NCBI RefSeq assembly: GCF_016864575.1
Contig: NZ_CP044126.1
Location: forward strand, 1,545,138-1,609,137
DNA length: 64,000 bases
Direction of reading: 5' to 3'
Source of the DNA: Rhizobium sp. BG4
GTDB lineage: Bacteria; Pseudomonadota; Alphaproteobacteria; Rhizobiales; Rhizobiaceae
Below are positions 43,245 to 50,891 of the stretch, one piece after another. Made by a program: the position numbers and the translations under genes. A model generated the notes under the pieces. The model searched no databases and was not told the origin of the DNA. It saw nothing but the letters and a program-made list of their open reading frames with translations. How positions within the stretch are numbered: the stretch's first letter is position 1; each line of letters begins with the position of its first letter.

Positions 43245-44447
43245 TCATTGGGCACCGGCCTGGGGCGCGGCGGCCCCGGAGGCGTCAGCCGTTGCCGGTA
43301 TCTCCATCGTCGCCTTCTCGGGCGCCACCTTGTTGCCGGGAACGGCCTGCTGGAAACCCTCAGTGACGACCCAATCCTCGGCGCTGAGTCCGGATTCGAT
43401 GACGCGCAGGCGTCCCTCGCTCTGGCCTGTCTTCACTAGCCGCTGCTCGACGGTATCGTCCTTGCCGACGACGAGCACGTAATTGCCCTGCTGGTTGATG
43501 CCGATCGCGTCGTCACGCACCAGAAGCGCCTTGTCCTCATGCCCGACGGGTACGCGCACGCGCACGAACAGCCCGGGCAGCAGCGCCCGATCCTTGTTCT
43601 CCACGACGCCGCGAACCGCCAGTGTCCCGGTCGAGGCGTCAACCTGTGGGGCGGCATAATCGAGGTGGCCCTTGAAGGGATAATCGGTCTCGCCCTGCAG
43701 GCCCATTTCGATCGGGATGTTGGGAAGATCGGTCTGCTTGAAGGTATGGCCCTGCGCCGCAAGCTCGCGCTTGATCATCAGCACCTGGCTCTCGCTGACA
43801 TTGAAATTGGCATAGAGCGGATCGAGCTGGACGATGGTCGCGAGCGTCGTCGGCCCGGAGACGCCGACCAGCGTGCCGATCTCGACAAGATGCGCGGTGA
43901 CCGTGCCGTCGAACGGAGCGGTGACGGTCGTGTAGCCGAGATTGATCTTTGCCAGTTCGAGGCTCGCCTGGGCGTTCAGGATGGTGGCATTCGCCTGGTC
44001 GAGCGTTGCCTTGGCGTTGTCGAGCGCCGTCTGCGTGCCGACTTTCTGGGCGCTCAGATTGACCTGGCGCGTATATTCCTGATTGGCTCCGACCTGTGCG
44101 GCCTGGGCCGAGGTCAGCGTCGCCTGCGCCTGATCGAGCTGCGCCTGATAGGTGTTGCTCTGGATGCCGAAGAGCTTGTCGCCGGCTTTGACAGCCGTGC
44201 CGTCGCGATAGTCGATCGTTTCGACGAAGCCCTGGACACGCGCCTCGATATCGACCGATTTGAAGGCGGCGGTATTGCCGGTCAGCTCGAAATATTTGGT
44301 GACGTTCTGCTGCAGCGGCTGCGCCATGCGCACCTTGGCGGGCGGTGGCTCGACATAGGTGTTGCCGTTGCCGTCACAGGCGGTAAGCCCGGCCGCACAC
44401 AGGAGCGCGGCAAGCAGATGAAAACCCTGAGACCCTCCCTCACGCAC
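43245..44447 (-). CDS. RND efflux periplasmic adaptor (AcrA/MexA-like lipoprotein)
   Basis: 400 residues. The start is a GTG at 44447 with GAGGTGACAG upstream; no ATG fits before the signal peptide. Lipobox LTA-C in LLCAAGLTACDGNGN. Lipoyl half (VDIEARVQGFVETIDYRDGT), coiled-coil hairpin (about 100-170: YQAQLDQAQATLTSAQAAQV), second lipoyl half (LGYTTVTAPFDGTVTAHLVE) and beta-barrel domain follow. First gene of a two-gene operon with the RND permease. No divergent TetR regulator is present. Confidence 0.92.
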   Translation of the reverse strand: MREGGSQGFHLLAALLCAAGLTACDGNGNTYVEPPPAKVRMAQPLQQNVTKYFELTGNTAAFKSVDIEARVQGFVETIDYRDGTAVKAGDKLFGIQSNTYQAQLDQAQATLTSAQAAQVGANQEYTRQVNLSAQKVGTQTALDNAKATLDQANATILNAQASLELAKINLGYTTVTAPFDGTVTAHLVEIGTLVGVSGPTTLATIVQLDPLYANFNVSESQVLMIKRELAAQGHTFKQTDLPNIPIEMGLQGETDYPFKGHLDYAAPQVDASTGTLAVRGVVENKDRALLPGLFVRVRVPVGHEDKALLVRDDAIGINQQGNYVLVVGKDDTVEQRLVKTGQSEGRLRVIESGLSAEDWVVTEGFQQAVPGNKVAPEKATMEIPATADASGAAAPQAGAQ

Positions 44448-44558
44448 CCTGTCACCTCATAATCTACGAGCTGCAGTCCCTATGCGCGTCCCCGGCAACC
44501 TAAGGGTTGCAAGGTTCAAAGCTATCACAATATGAAGCCGTATTTTTCAGAATTGCAA

Positions 44559-44593
44559 TAGCCCGCTATCGATCCTGCTAACATGGCGGGCTA
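44559..44593 (-). terminator. Possible terminator hairpin between DedA and the RND operon
   Basis: TAGCCCGC and GCGGGCTA, perfect 8-bp arms with a 19-base loop, about 12 bp after the DedA stop. The loop is long and the T-run is short (ATT), so this is tentative. Confidence 0.4.
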
Positions 44594-44604
44594 AGGCGAA
44601 TGGG

Positions 44605-45165
44605 CTAGGCGGCGCGGAGCCTCCGATAGGTGAATGCGCCGCCGATCAGCAGGGCTGCCACTGCCACGATGGCAACGAGAACGTGCCGGTGCAGCGGCAG
44701 GTGGCCGAAGATCTGCTCGATGCCCTGTCCGAAGAGATAACCGATGGCGGTGAACAGCGTCCCCCAGATGACGGCGGCGACCGCGTTGACGGCCATGAAG
44801 GTCGCGGTCGGGACATTCGACATGCCGATCGCAACCGGGCTGATCGTGCGCAGGCCATAGACGAAGCGGAAGGCGAAGATGAAGCCGGCGGGATAGCGCT
44901 CGAGAAGCCTGTTGGCGCGCTGGAAGGCCGGTTGATCGACGAGCTTGCGGATGCGCGACCAGCGCCGCGCGTGGCGGCCGGTGAAGAAGAACAGCTGGTC
45001 GGCGATGAAGGACCCGGCGGCCGCGGCTGCTGCCGCTTCCCAATAGGTCATCAGGTGGCGATGGGCGAAGACGCCGCCGAGAATGACCGTGGTTTCCCCC
45101 TCGATGCCGGCACCGAGAAAGACGGCCAGCAGGCCGTATTTCGTAATCAGAAGCTCAAGGGTCAT
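44605..45165 (-). CDS. DedA-family membrane protein
   Basis: 186 residues. DedA/SNARE-associated features: LLAVFLGAGIEGETTVILGG, GSFIADQLFFFTGRHARRW and AGFIFAFRFVYGLRTISPVA, followed by GMSNVPTATFMAVNAVAAVI. Four to five membrane helices. DedA proteins support membrane-potential and lipid-flipping functions. It lies 15 bp after the ChaA gene on the same strand, so the pair is probably cotranscribed and both would help ion and proton homeostasis. Confidence 0.9.
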   Translation of the reverse strand: MTLELLITKYGLLAVFLGAGIEGETTVILGGVFAHRHLMTYWEAAAAAAAGSFIADQLFFFTGRHARRWSRIRKLVDQPAFQRANRLLERYPAGFIFAFRFVYGLRTISPVAIGMSNVPTATFMAVNAVAAVIWGTLFTAIGYLFGQGIEQIFGHLPLHRHVLVAIVAVAALLIGGAFTYRRLRAA

Positions 45166-45180
45166 GGTCGCTGGCTCCGG

Positions 45181-46311
45181 TCACGGCTGGAAGATCAGCA
45201 GAACATAGGCAAGGAAAAGCACCAGATGAACGGCGCCCTGCATCATATGCGTGCGGCCGCTGGCGAAGGTGATCATGCTGACGGCCAATGTCAAAGTCAG
45301 CATCACCAGATCGGTGCCTTCCAGGCCAAGCCTGATCGGATGGCTGGAAATATGGGCAACCAGCAGCATGGCCGGTACCGTCAGGCCGATGGTCGAGAGC
45401 ACCGAGCCCAGGAATATGTTGACCGAGCGCTGCAGGTTGTTGGCGATCGAGGCGCGGACGGCGCTCAGCGCCTCGGGCGTTGCGACAAGCACGGCCATGA
45501 TGATGCCGCCGATGGCTGCGGGCGCATGCACCGTCTCGATGATGTAGTCGATCGGCCGGGCCAGCTGTTCGACCAGGAAAACGACGGGCACCATATAGGC
45601 GAAGAGCAGCAGGGCATGGAGCAAGATCGCGCCCTTCCGGAGAGGCGCGCGATGCTTCGGCTGCCCCGCTTCGCCCTCTTCGCTGAAATAGCGGTGGTGG
45701 CGGCCTGCCTGCAGCATCAGGAAGATGCTGTAGAGGCCGACCGAAATGACCACCAGGATCATTTGCCGCGGTGTCGAGGCCTGGCTGCCGTCGGCATGGA
45801 TAAAGCTCGGCAGGATGAGGCTGAGTGCTGCCAGCGGCACGATGAGGCCGAGATAGGCATTGGCGCCCTGCATGTTGTGCTGCTGCTCCGGCCGCCGCCA
45901 GCCGCCGACCAGCAGAGATAGCCCGACCATGCCGTTCAGGATGATCATGACGACGGCAAAGAGCGTATCGCGGGCAAGCGTCGGGTTGTTGGCGCCGTGG
46001 ATCATCACCGCGGAAATCGCCATGACCTCGATCGAGGTGATCGCCAGCGTCAGGATCAAGGTGCCGTAGGGTTCGCCAAGTTGTTCGGCGAGATGATCGG
46101 CATGGCGGACGACCGAAAGCGCCGAGCCGAGCACGGCGGCGAAGATCCAGAGAAAGATGACGGCAAACCAGGCCGGGTTTGTCAAATGGTCGAACAGCGC
46201 GTCTTCGAAGAGCAGGATGATGGCGCTGGTGACGAGCCCGATGCCCAGAAACCATTCCTCGCGCACGAGCCGCGCGATGCCGAAAGAGGGGACGGCCAGA
46301 CTGTTGGTCAT
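45181..46311 (-). CDS. chaA: Calcium/proton antiporter of the ChaA type
   Basis: 376 residues from the ATG at 46311; the frame stays open to 46485 but the extra part is not membrane-like. Two CaCA-family repeats: ILTLAITSIEVMAISAVMIH with the exchanger Glu, and VLVATPEALSAVRASIANNL followed by QRSVNIFLGSVLSTIGLTVP. About ten or eleven helices with a charged cytoplasmic loop between halves (RHHRYFSEEGEAGQPKHRA). In E. coli ChaA exchanges calcium, sodium or potassium for protons at alkaline pH. Confidence 0.9.
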   Translation of the reverse strand: MTNSLAVPSFGIARLVREEWFLGIGLVTSAIILLFEDALFDHLTNPAWFAVIFLWIFAAVLGSALSVVRHADHLAEQLGEPYGTLILTLAITSIEVMAISAVMIHGANNPTLARDTLFAVVMIILNGMVGLSLLVGGWRRPEQQHNMQGANAYLGLIVPLAALSLILPSFIHADGSQASTPRQMILVVISVGLYSIFLMLQAGRHHRYFSEEGEAGQPKHRAPLRKGAILLHALLLFAYMVPVVFLVEQLARPIDYIIETVHAPAAIGGIIMAVLVATPEALSAVRASIANNLQRSVNIFLGSVLSTIGLTVPAMLLVAHISSHPIRLGLEGTDLVMLTLTLAVSMITFASGRTHMMQGAVHLVLFLAYVLLIFQP

Positions 46312-46563
46312 GACGACGGCAGCCCTGTTGGAAGATCCCGCCGCCGAATATGCATCAACGCCATCGCATCCCCCAACTCCTCGGCGGCTCCTCCCGCCGG
46401 CAGGAGCGTACACGTCTTTGCGATCTTCGGCGAGGGTGCGTGCCGAAGAGGGACAGTCCGGCATCCAGACCGAAGTGGCGGTCATGTTCTTGTGACCAGC
46501 GCCAGCGCTCGGGAACCGCAGGCCATCGTTCGCGTTTCTCCGCAGCCGACAGGAGATCCATCA

Positions 46564-46791
46564 ATGAACATGGCCGCCAATATCAGCGAATTTAAGAGTG
46601 TAACAGGTGTCCCGGTGCTGCTCGCCGAGGCCCGCCGCAGCAAGGGCTATTCCCTAGACGACATGGCCGAAACATCCGGTCTGACCGTCAGCGAGATCGT
46701 GGCGCTGGAAAGCGGCAAGGATCAGGACCGGCAGCATATTCGCCGCATGGGCTCAGCACTCGGACTGCCGCTGGCCGCTCTCGGCATTTGA
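46564..46791 (+). CDS. Small XRE-type helix-turn-helix protein
   Basis: 75 residues from the ATG at 46564, preceded by AGGAGATCCATCA. A single helix-turn-helix of Cro/CI type covers most of the protein (LAEARRSKGYSLDDMAETSG; LTVSEIVALESGKDQDRQHI) with a short N-terminal extension. No effector domain. It converges on the HutC-like gene with 15 bp between stops. Confidence 0.75.
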   Translation: MNMAANISEFKSVTGVPVLLAEARRSKGYSLDDMAETSGLTVSEIVALESGKDQDRQHIRRMGSALGLPLAALGI

Positions 46792-46796
46792 ATGTT

Positions 46797-46808
46797 CCAT
46801 ATACAACT
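46797..46808 (+). repeat. Second copy of CCATATACAACT, at the 3' end of the HutC-like gene
   Basis: CCATATACAACT recurs exactly at 47643-47654, where it forms the right arm and flank of the palindromic operator. The copy here lies in the 15-bp gap between the XRE gene and the HutC-like gene, running just into the end of the latter. It may be a secondary regulator site or chance. Confidence 0.3.
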
Positions 46809-47562
46809 AGCCGGTCGGCAGGATGCCGCTGCGGCTTTCCAGGCGGTAGCGATGACCGGGATAGACGATGCGGGCGGTCGATACGACTCGCCGGCCCGAC
46901 CATGTGCGGCGCCGGATCGTCAGGCACGGTTCGGTCTTCAGGATCATCAGCAGCTTGCATTCCCAGGGAAGCGGAACTGTCGCTTCGACGACATGTTCGG
47001 ACCCGCTCAAGGGCGCGATCGCCGATAGATAGGCGTTCGGCGTGATCACCGAAAAATCTTGGTCTAGATAGTCGGGAGCGACCTCGGGATGAACGTAGCG
47101 ATCCTCGATCTGGACCGGCACGCCATCCTCGCTGTGGACGATCAGTGAGTGGAAAACCGCCGAGCCGATCTCCAGCCCGAGCGCATCGGCGACATCAGGC
47201 GAAGCGGAGGCCTTGGCCAGGGAAACCACTGTCGCCTCGTGCAAATGGCCGCGTTCGGCGATCTCTTCGGCGATGTTGCGGACTTCGAAAAGCGCCGATA
47301 CGCCTTTGCGTTCGGCAACGAACGAGCCGACGCCCTGGATGCGGATCAGCTCGCCCTCATTGGCAAGCTCGCGCAGCGCCCGGTTGGCCGTCATCTTGCT
47401 TACGCCGAGTTCCAGTACCAGCTCGTTTTCCGAGGGCACGCGATATTTCGGTGGCCACTCTCCGCTATGGATTCTGTCCAGAATGATCTGTTTGACGCCT
47501 GCGTAGAGCGGCGTAGCGTCATTGGCTGCCAGCTCTTTTTTCATCTCGCCGCTGCGTTTCAT
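46807..47562 (-). CDS. hutC: GntR-family regulator, HutC subfamily
   Basis: 251 residues. N-terminal winged helix (about 15-85): GVKQIILDRIHSGEWPPKYR, VPSENELVLELGVSKMTANR and ALRELANEGELIRIQGVGSF. C-terminal UTRA effector domain (about 100-245) with DRYVHPEVAPDYLDQDFSVI and CLTIRRRTWSGRRVVSTARI. HutC proteins respond to urocanate in histidine-using bacteria. It is divergent from the ABC transporter operon, with a 14-bp perfect palindrome between them, and is the likely local repressor. Because the downstream ammonia-lyase homologue is abnormal, the real effector may not be urocanate. Confidence 0.88.
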   Translation of the reverse strand: MKRSGEMKKELAANDATPLYAGVKQIILDRIHSGEWPPKYRVPSENELVLELGVSKMTANRALRELANEGELIRIQGVGSFVAERKGVSALFEVRNIAEEIAERGHLHEATVVSLAKASASPDVADALGLEIGSAVFHSLIVHSEDGVPVQIEDRYVHPEVAPDYLDQDFSVITPNAYLSAIAPLSGSEHVVEATVPLPWECKLLMILKTEPCLTIRRRTWSGRRVVSTARIVYPGHRYRLESRSGILPTG

Positions 47563-47634
47563 TGCCTAATCCCCGGGCACGATGATCAATCGCCAAAAAT
47601 CTAAACTTAATTCTTGCATAACACAAATTTTTTC

Positions 47635-47648
47635 ATATGGTACCATAT
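47635..47648. promoter_or_regulatory. Perfect 14-bp palindrome, likely operator of the HutC-like regulator
   Basis: ATATGGTACCATAT lies 90 bp before the binding-protein gene and 73 bp before the regulator gene. HutC/GntR operators are usually short palindromes of this kind in the shared promoter region. The nearby AT-rich TTTTTTCATATGG could be part of a promoter. Confidence 0.7.
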
Positions 47649-47737
47649 ACAACTTCCGCTGCTGACGCTGACGGAGGCAAGCCGGCGAAGATCGGTGGGT
47701 GACGACAAGTCAAGGCGAGCTTCAGAGGAGTAACACA

Positions 47738-48576
47738 ATGAAATTCCATCATACCATTCTTGCGGGTGCGGCCATCGCGGCAGCGCTCTCCGCTCCGGTC
47801 ATGGCAAAGGACTGGAAGACGGCGACCATTACGCTTGAGGGCGCTTACGCCCCTGGAACATGACCAATGCAGACGGCACGCTCGGCGGCTTCGAGCCGGA
47901 GCTTGCCAAGGTGCTCTGCGAACGCGCCAAGATCGAGTGCAAGCTGGTCGCTTCCGACTGGGACGGCATGATCCCGGCGCTGAACGCCGGCAAGTTCGAC
48001 GTGATCATGGATGCGCTGTCGATCACCGACGAGCGCAAGAAGATCATTGATTTCACCGTTCCCTATGCTGCGACGCCCGCAGCCTTCGCAACGGCCAAGG
48101 ACAGCCCCCTTGCCAATGCGGCCGGAACCGGCGCCGTGATCAAGATGACGCCCGGCCAGACCGGCGTGAAGGAAATCGAAGCCCTCAAGGAAGCCTTCAA
48201 GGGCAAGACGATCGGCATCCAGGCGGCAACCGTCTATGCCAAGTTCGTCTATGACAATTTCGGTTCGATCGCCGAAGTCCGTGAATACAAGACCGGCGCC
48301 GACCGCGATCTCGACCTGCAGAACGGCCGTATCGACCTCGGTTTCGACGACGCCGTCTACTTCAATAACGCCTTTGCATCGGCAAACGATACGCTGGCCT
48401 TCACCGGCCCAGAGATCGCCGGCTCCATCTGGGGCGAAGGCGAAGGACTTGGCGTGCGCAAGGAAGATACCGACCTGCGCGACAAGCTCAGCGAAGCCAT
48501 CAAGTCGGCGCTTGCCGACGGCACCGTCAAGAACCTCTCGATGAAGTGGTTCAAGGTCGACGTCAGCCCGCAATGA
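47738..48576 (+). pseudogene. Polar amino-acid ABC transporter binding protein, one frameshift
   Basis: About 279 residues when corrected. Signal peptide FHHTILAGAAIAAALSAPVM with cleavage near VMA-KD. The frame breaks at 47850-47853, where four C stand for an expected five in GAYAPWNMTNADGTLGGFEP. After that the family 3 binding-protein sequence is intact: ELAKVLCERAKIECKLVASD, DVIMDALSITDERKKIIDFT and DDAVYFNNAFASANDTLAFT. The permease, permease and ATPase genes follow. Basic amino acids, histidine or opine-like amino acids are plausible ligands. Confidence 0.87.
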
Positions 48577-48581
48577 TCGCT

Positions 48582-48626
48582 GGCGGCTGACGCCGCCGCT
48601 ACGCGGCCTCCGGCGCAAGCCGGAGG
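48582..48626 (+). promoter_or_regulatory. Two tandem hairpins between binding-protein and permease genes
   Basis: GGCGGC/GCCGCC at 48582-48597 and CCTCCGGC-GCAA-GCCGGAGG at 48607-48626. The second has a stable GNRA-type loop and no T-run. Such structures after binding-protein genes often protect the upstream message and lower expression of the permease genes. Confidence 0.6.
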
Positions 48627-48671
48627 TCATCATTGCTATCTTGCTGCCGTAACGGACGGGGGATCGGACCT

Positions 48672-49397
48672 ATGGCAACCCTGGGACTCCTGGGCTTTGG
48701 TGAAAATGGATGGGGCGCGCTGCTCCTCGTCGCGACGCTGATGACACTGGCCGTCACCGCGACGGCGCTGTTGATCGGGGCCGTGCTCGGCACGATCATC
48801 GCCTCGGCGAAATTGTCCGGCAATTTCCTGCTGGTCACCATCGGCAATATCTATACGACCGTCTTTCGCGGTGTCCCCGAGCTCCTGATCATCTACCTGA
48901 TCTATTTCGGCGGCTCGTCGGCGGTTACCGCGATCGGCCGATCGCTGGGCTATGAAGGCTTTCTCGGCCTGCCGTCCTTCGCGGCCGGCGCGCTTGCCGT
49001 CGGAATCATTTCCGGCGCCTATCAGGCCGAAGTCTATCGCGGCGCATATCTCGCGATCTCCAAGGGAGAGCTTGAGGCCGCCTCGGCAATCGGCATGCAT
49101 CGCATGATGCGGCTTCGCCGGATCATCATGCCGCAGGTTCTGCGCTTTGCCATTCCTGGGCTTGGTAACGTTTGGCAGCTGAGTCTGAAGGACTCGGCGC
49201 TGATTTCGGTGACCGGTCTTGCGGAGCTGATGCGCACCAGCCAGGTCGCGGCAGGCTCCACCCGCCAGTATTTCCTGTTCTTCATCGCCGGCGGCCTGCT
49301 TTACCTGCTGCTGACCAGCCTGTCCGACCGCATCTTCAACGGCGCCGAGCGGCGCGCCAACCGCAGCCTGGCGCCGGCTGCCATGGGGCAGGCGTGA
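48672..49397 (+). CDS. ABC transporter permease, HisQ-like
   Basis: 241 residues from the ATG at 48672; an upstream frame to 48633 lies in the hairpin leader. About five helices, with the family signature AYQAEVYRGAYLAISKGELE followed by AASAIGMHRMMRLRRIIMPQ (EAA loop, which contacts the ATPase). Its TGA overlaps the ATG of the second permease. Confidence 0.9.
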   Translation: MATLGLLGFGENGWGALLLVATLMTLAVTATALLIGAVLGTIIASAKLSGNFLLVTIGNIYTTVFRGVPELLIIYLIYFGGSSAVTAIGRSLGYEGFLGLPSFAAGALAVGIISGAYQAEVYRGAYLAISKGELEAASAIGMHRMMRLRRIIMPQVLRFAIPGLGNVWQLSLKDSALISVTGLAELMRTSQVAAGSTRQYFLFFIAGGLLYLLLTSLSDRIFNGAERRANRSLAPAAMGQA

Positions 49398-50101
49398 TGG
49401 ATATCGAGTTTCTCACATCCACGATGGTCACGCTGCTGAAGGCCGTTCCGACGACCCTCATGCTGTTTTCACTGTCGATCTTCTTCGGCGGTCTGCTGGC
49501 GCTCGTCATCGTCTCCATGCGCGTCAGCGGCAATCCGATCCTTTCCGGTTTTGCCAAGGGCTACATCTTCGTGTTCCGCGGCTCGCCGCTGCTGATCCAG
49601 ATGTTCCTGGTGTTCTACGGGCTCGGTCAGTTCGGCTTCATCCGCTATTCCTTCCTCTGGCCGTTCCTGCGCGAGCCGGTCGTCTGCGCGGTGCTGTCGC
49701 TGGCGCTCTGCACTGCCGGATATTCGGCCGAGATCTTCCGCAGCGGCATCCGCGCCGTCTCGCCGAAGGAGATCGAGGCGGCCCGCGCCATCGGCATGTC
49801 CGGCTTCCTGATGGTTCGCCGCATCATTGCGCCGATCGCCTTCCGCCACGCGCTGCCGGCCTATTCGACCGAGATCGTGCTGATGATGAAATCGACGGCG
49901 CTGGCGAGCCTTGTCACGGTCTGGGAAGTGACGGGCGTCGCGCAACGCCTGATCTCGCAGACCTACCGGACGATGGAGGTCTTCCTCTGCGCCGCGCTGA
50001 TCTATCTCATCCTGAATTTCCTCATCCTGCAGGCCATGGCCCTGCTCGAATATTCGCTCTCCAAACACCGCCGCGCCGTTCCGCCGGCACTCAAGGCTTA
50101 A
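49397..50101 (+). CDS. ABC transporter permease, HisM-like
   Basis: 234 residues and about five helices. It contains FVFRGSPLLIQMFLVFYGLG and the EAA-loop sequence AGYSAEIFRSGIRAVSPKEI followed by EAARAIGMSGFLMVRRIIAP. Pairs with the upstream HisQ-like permease. The ATPase gene starts 13 bp later. Confidence 0.9.
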   Translation: MDIEFLTSTMVTLLKAVPTTLMLFSLSIFFGGLLALVIVSMRVSGNPILSGFAKGYIFVFRGSPLLIQMFLVFYGLGQFGFIRYSFLWPFLREPVVCAVLSLALCTAGYSAEIFRSGIRAVSPKEIEAARAIGMSGFLMVRRIIAPIAFRHALPAYSTEIVLMMKSTALASLVTVWEVTGVAQRLISQTYRTMEVFLCAALIYLILNFLILQAMALLEYSLSKHRRAVPPALKA

Positions 50102-50114
50102 GGAGCAAATCACC

Positions 50115-50891
50115 ATGCCCGGTGTGACCCGTCTTTCCGTTCGCAACATTCGCAAGAGCTTCGGCACGCATGAGGTTCTGCGCGGTATCTCGCTAGAGGC
50201 GCAGGATGGCGACGTGATCTCGCTGCTCGGAGCTTCGGGATCCGGCAAGTCGACCTTCCTGCGCTGCATCAATCTTCTGGAGACCGCCAGCGATGGCGAG
50301 ATCTGGGTGGATGGCGAGCAGATCCGCATGGTGCACAAGAATGGCCGCGCGCGTCCGGCGAGCCAGAAGCAGGTCGATCATATCCGCTCGGAACTCGGCA
50401 TGGTGTTCCAGAGCTTCAATCTCTGGTCCCACATGACCATCCTGCAGAATGTCATCGAAGGTCCCGTTCACGTTCTCAAGCGCCCCAGGGCGGAGTGCAT
50501 CGCCGAGGCCGAAGTGCTGCTGGAAAAGGTCGGCATCGCCGACAAGCGCCATGCCTACCCGGCGCATCTTTCGGGTGGCCAACAGCAGCGCGCTGCGATC
50601 GCCCGTGCGCTTGCCATGAAGCCGAAGGTCATGCTCTTCGACGAGCCGACCTCGGCGCTCGACCCGGAACTGGTCGGCGAAGTTCTCCGCGTCATGCGCG
50701 CGCTCGCCGAAGAGGGGATGACGATGCTCGTCGTCACCCATGAAATGAGCTTTGCCCGCAACGTTTCCAACCGTGTCGTCTTCATGCGTGAGGGGCTGGT
50801 GGAAAGCAGCGGTTCGCCGGACGATATGTTCGGCAGCGGCGCAACACCCGCCTTCCGCCAGTTCATCGGTCACTTCGGAACCGGGCAATGA
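50115..50891 (+). CDS. ABC transporter ATP-binding protein, HisP-like
   Basis: 258 residues. Walker A GASGSGKSTFLRCINLLE, Q-loop MVFQSFNLWSHMT, signature LSGGQQQRAAIARALAM, Walker B VMLFDEPTSALDPE and the switch His in VVTHEMSFARNV. It has the HisP-like insertion between Walker A and the Q-loop. Its stop overlaps the start of the ammonia-lyase-like gene (ATGA), tying uptake to that enzyme. Confidence 0.94.
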   Translation: MPGVTRLSVRNIRKSFGTHEVLRGISLEAQDGDVISLLGASGSGKSTFLRCINLLETASDGEIWVDGEQIRMVHKNGRARPASQKQVDHIRSELGMVFQSFNLWSHMTILQNVIEGPVHVLKRPRAECIAEAEVLLEKVGIADKRHAYPAHLSGGQQQRAAIARALAMKPKVMLFDEPTSALDPELVGEVLRVMRALAEEGMTMLVVTHEMSFARNVSNRVVFMREGLVESSGSPDDMFGSGATPAFRQFIGHFGTGQ

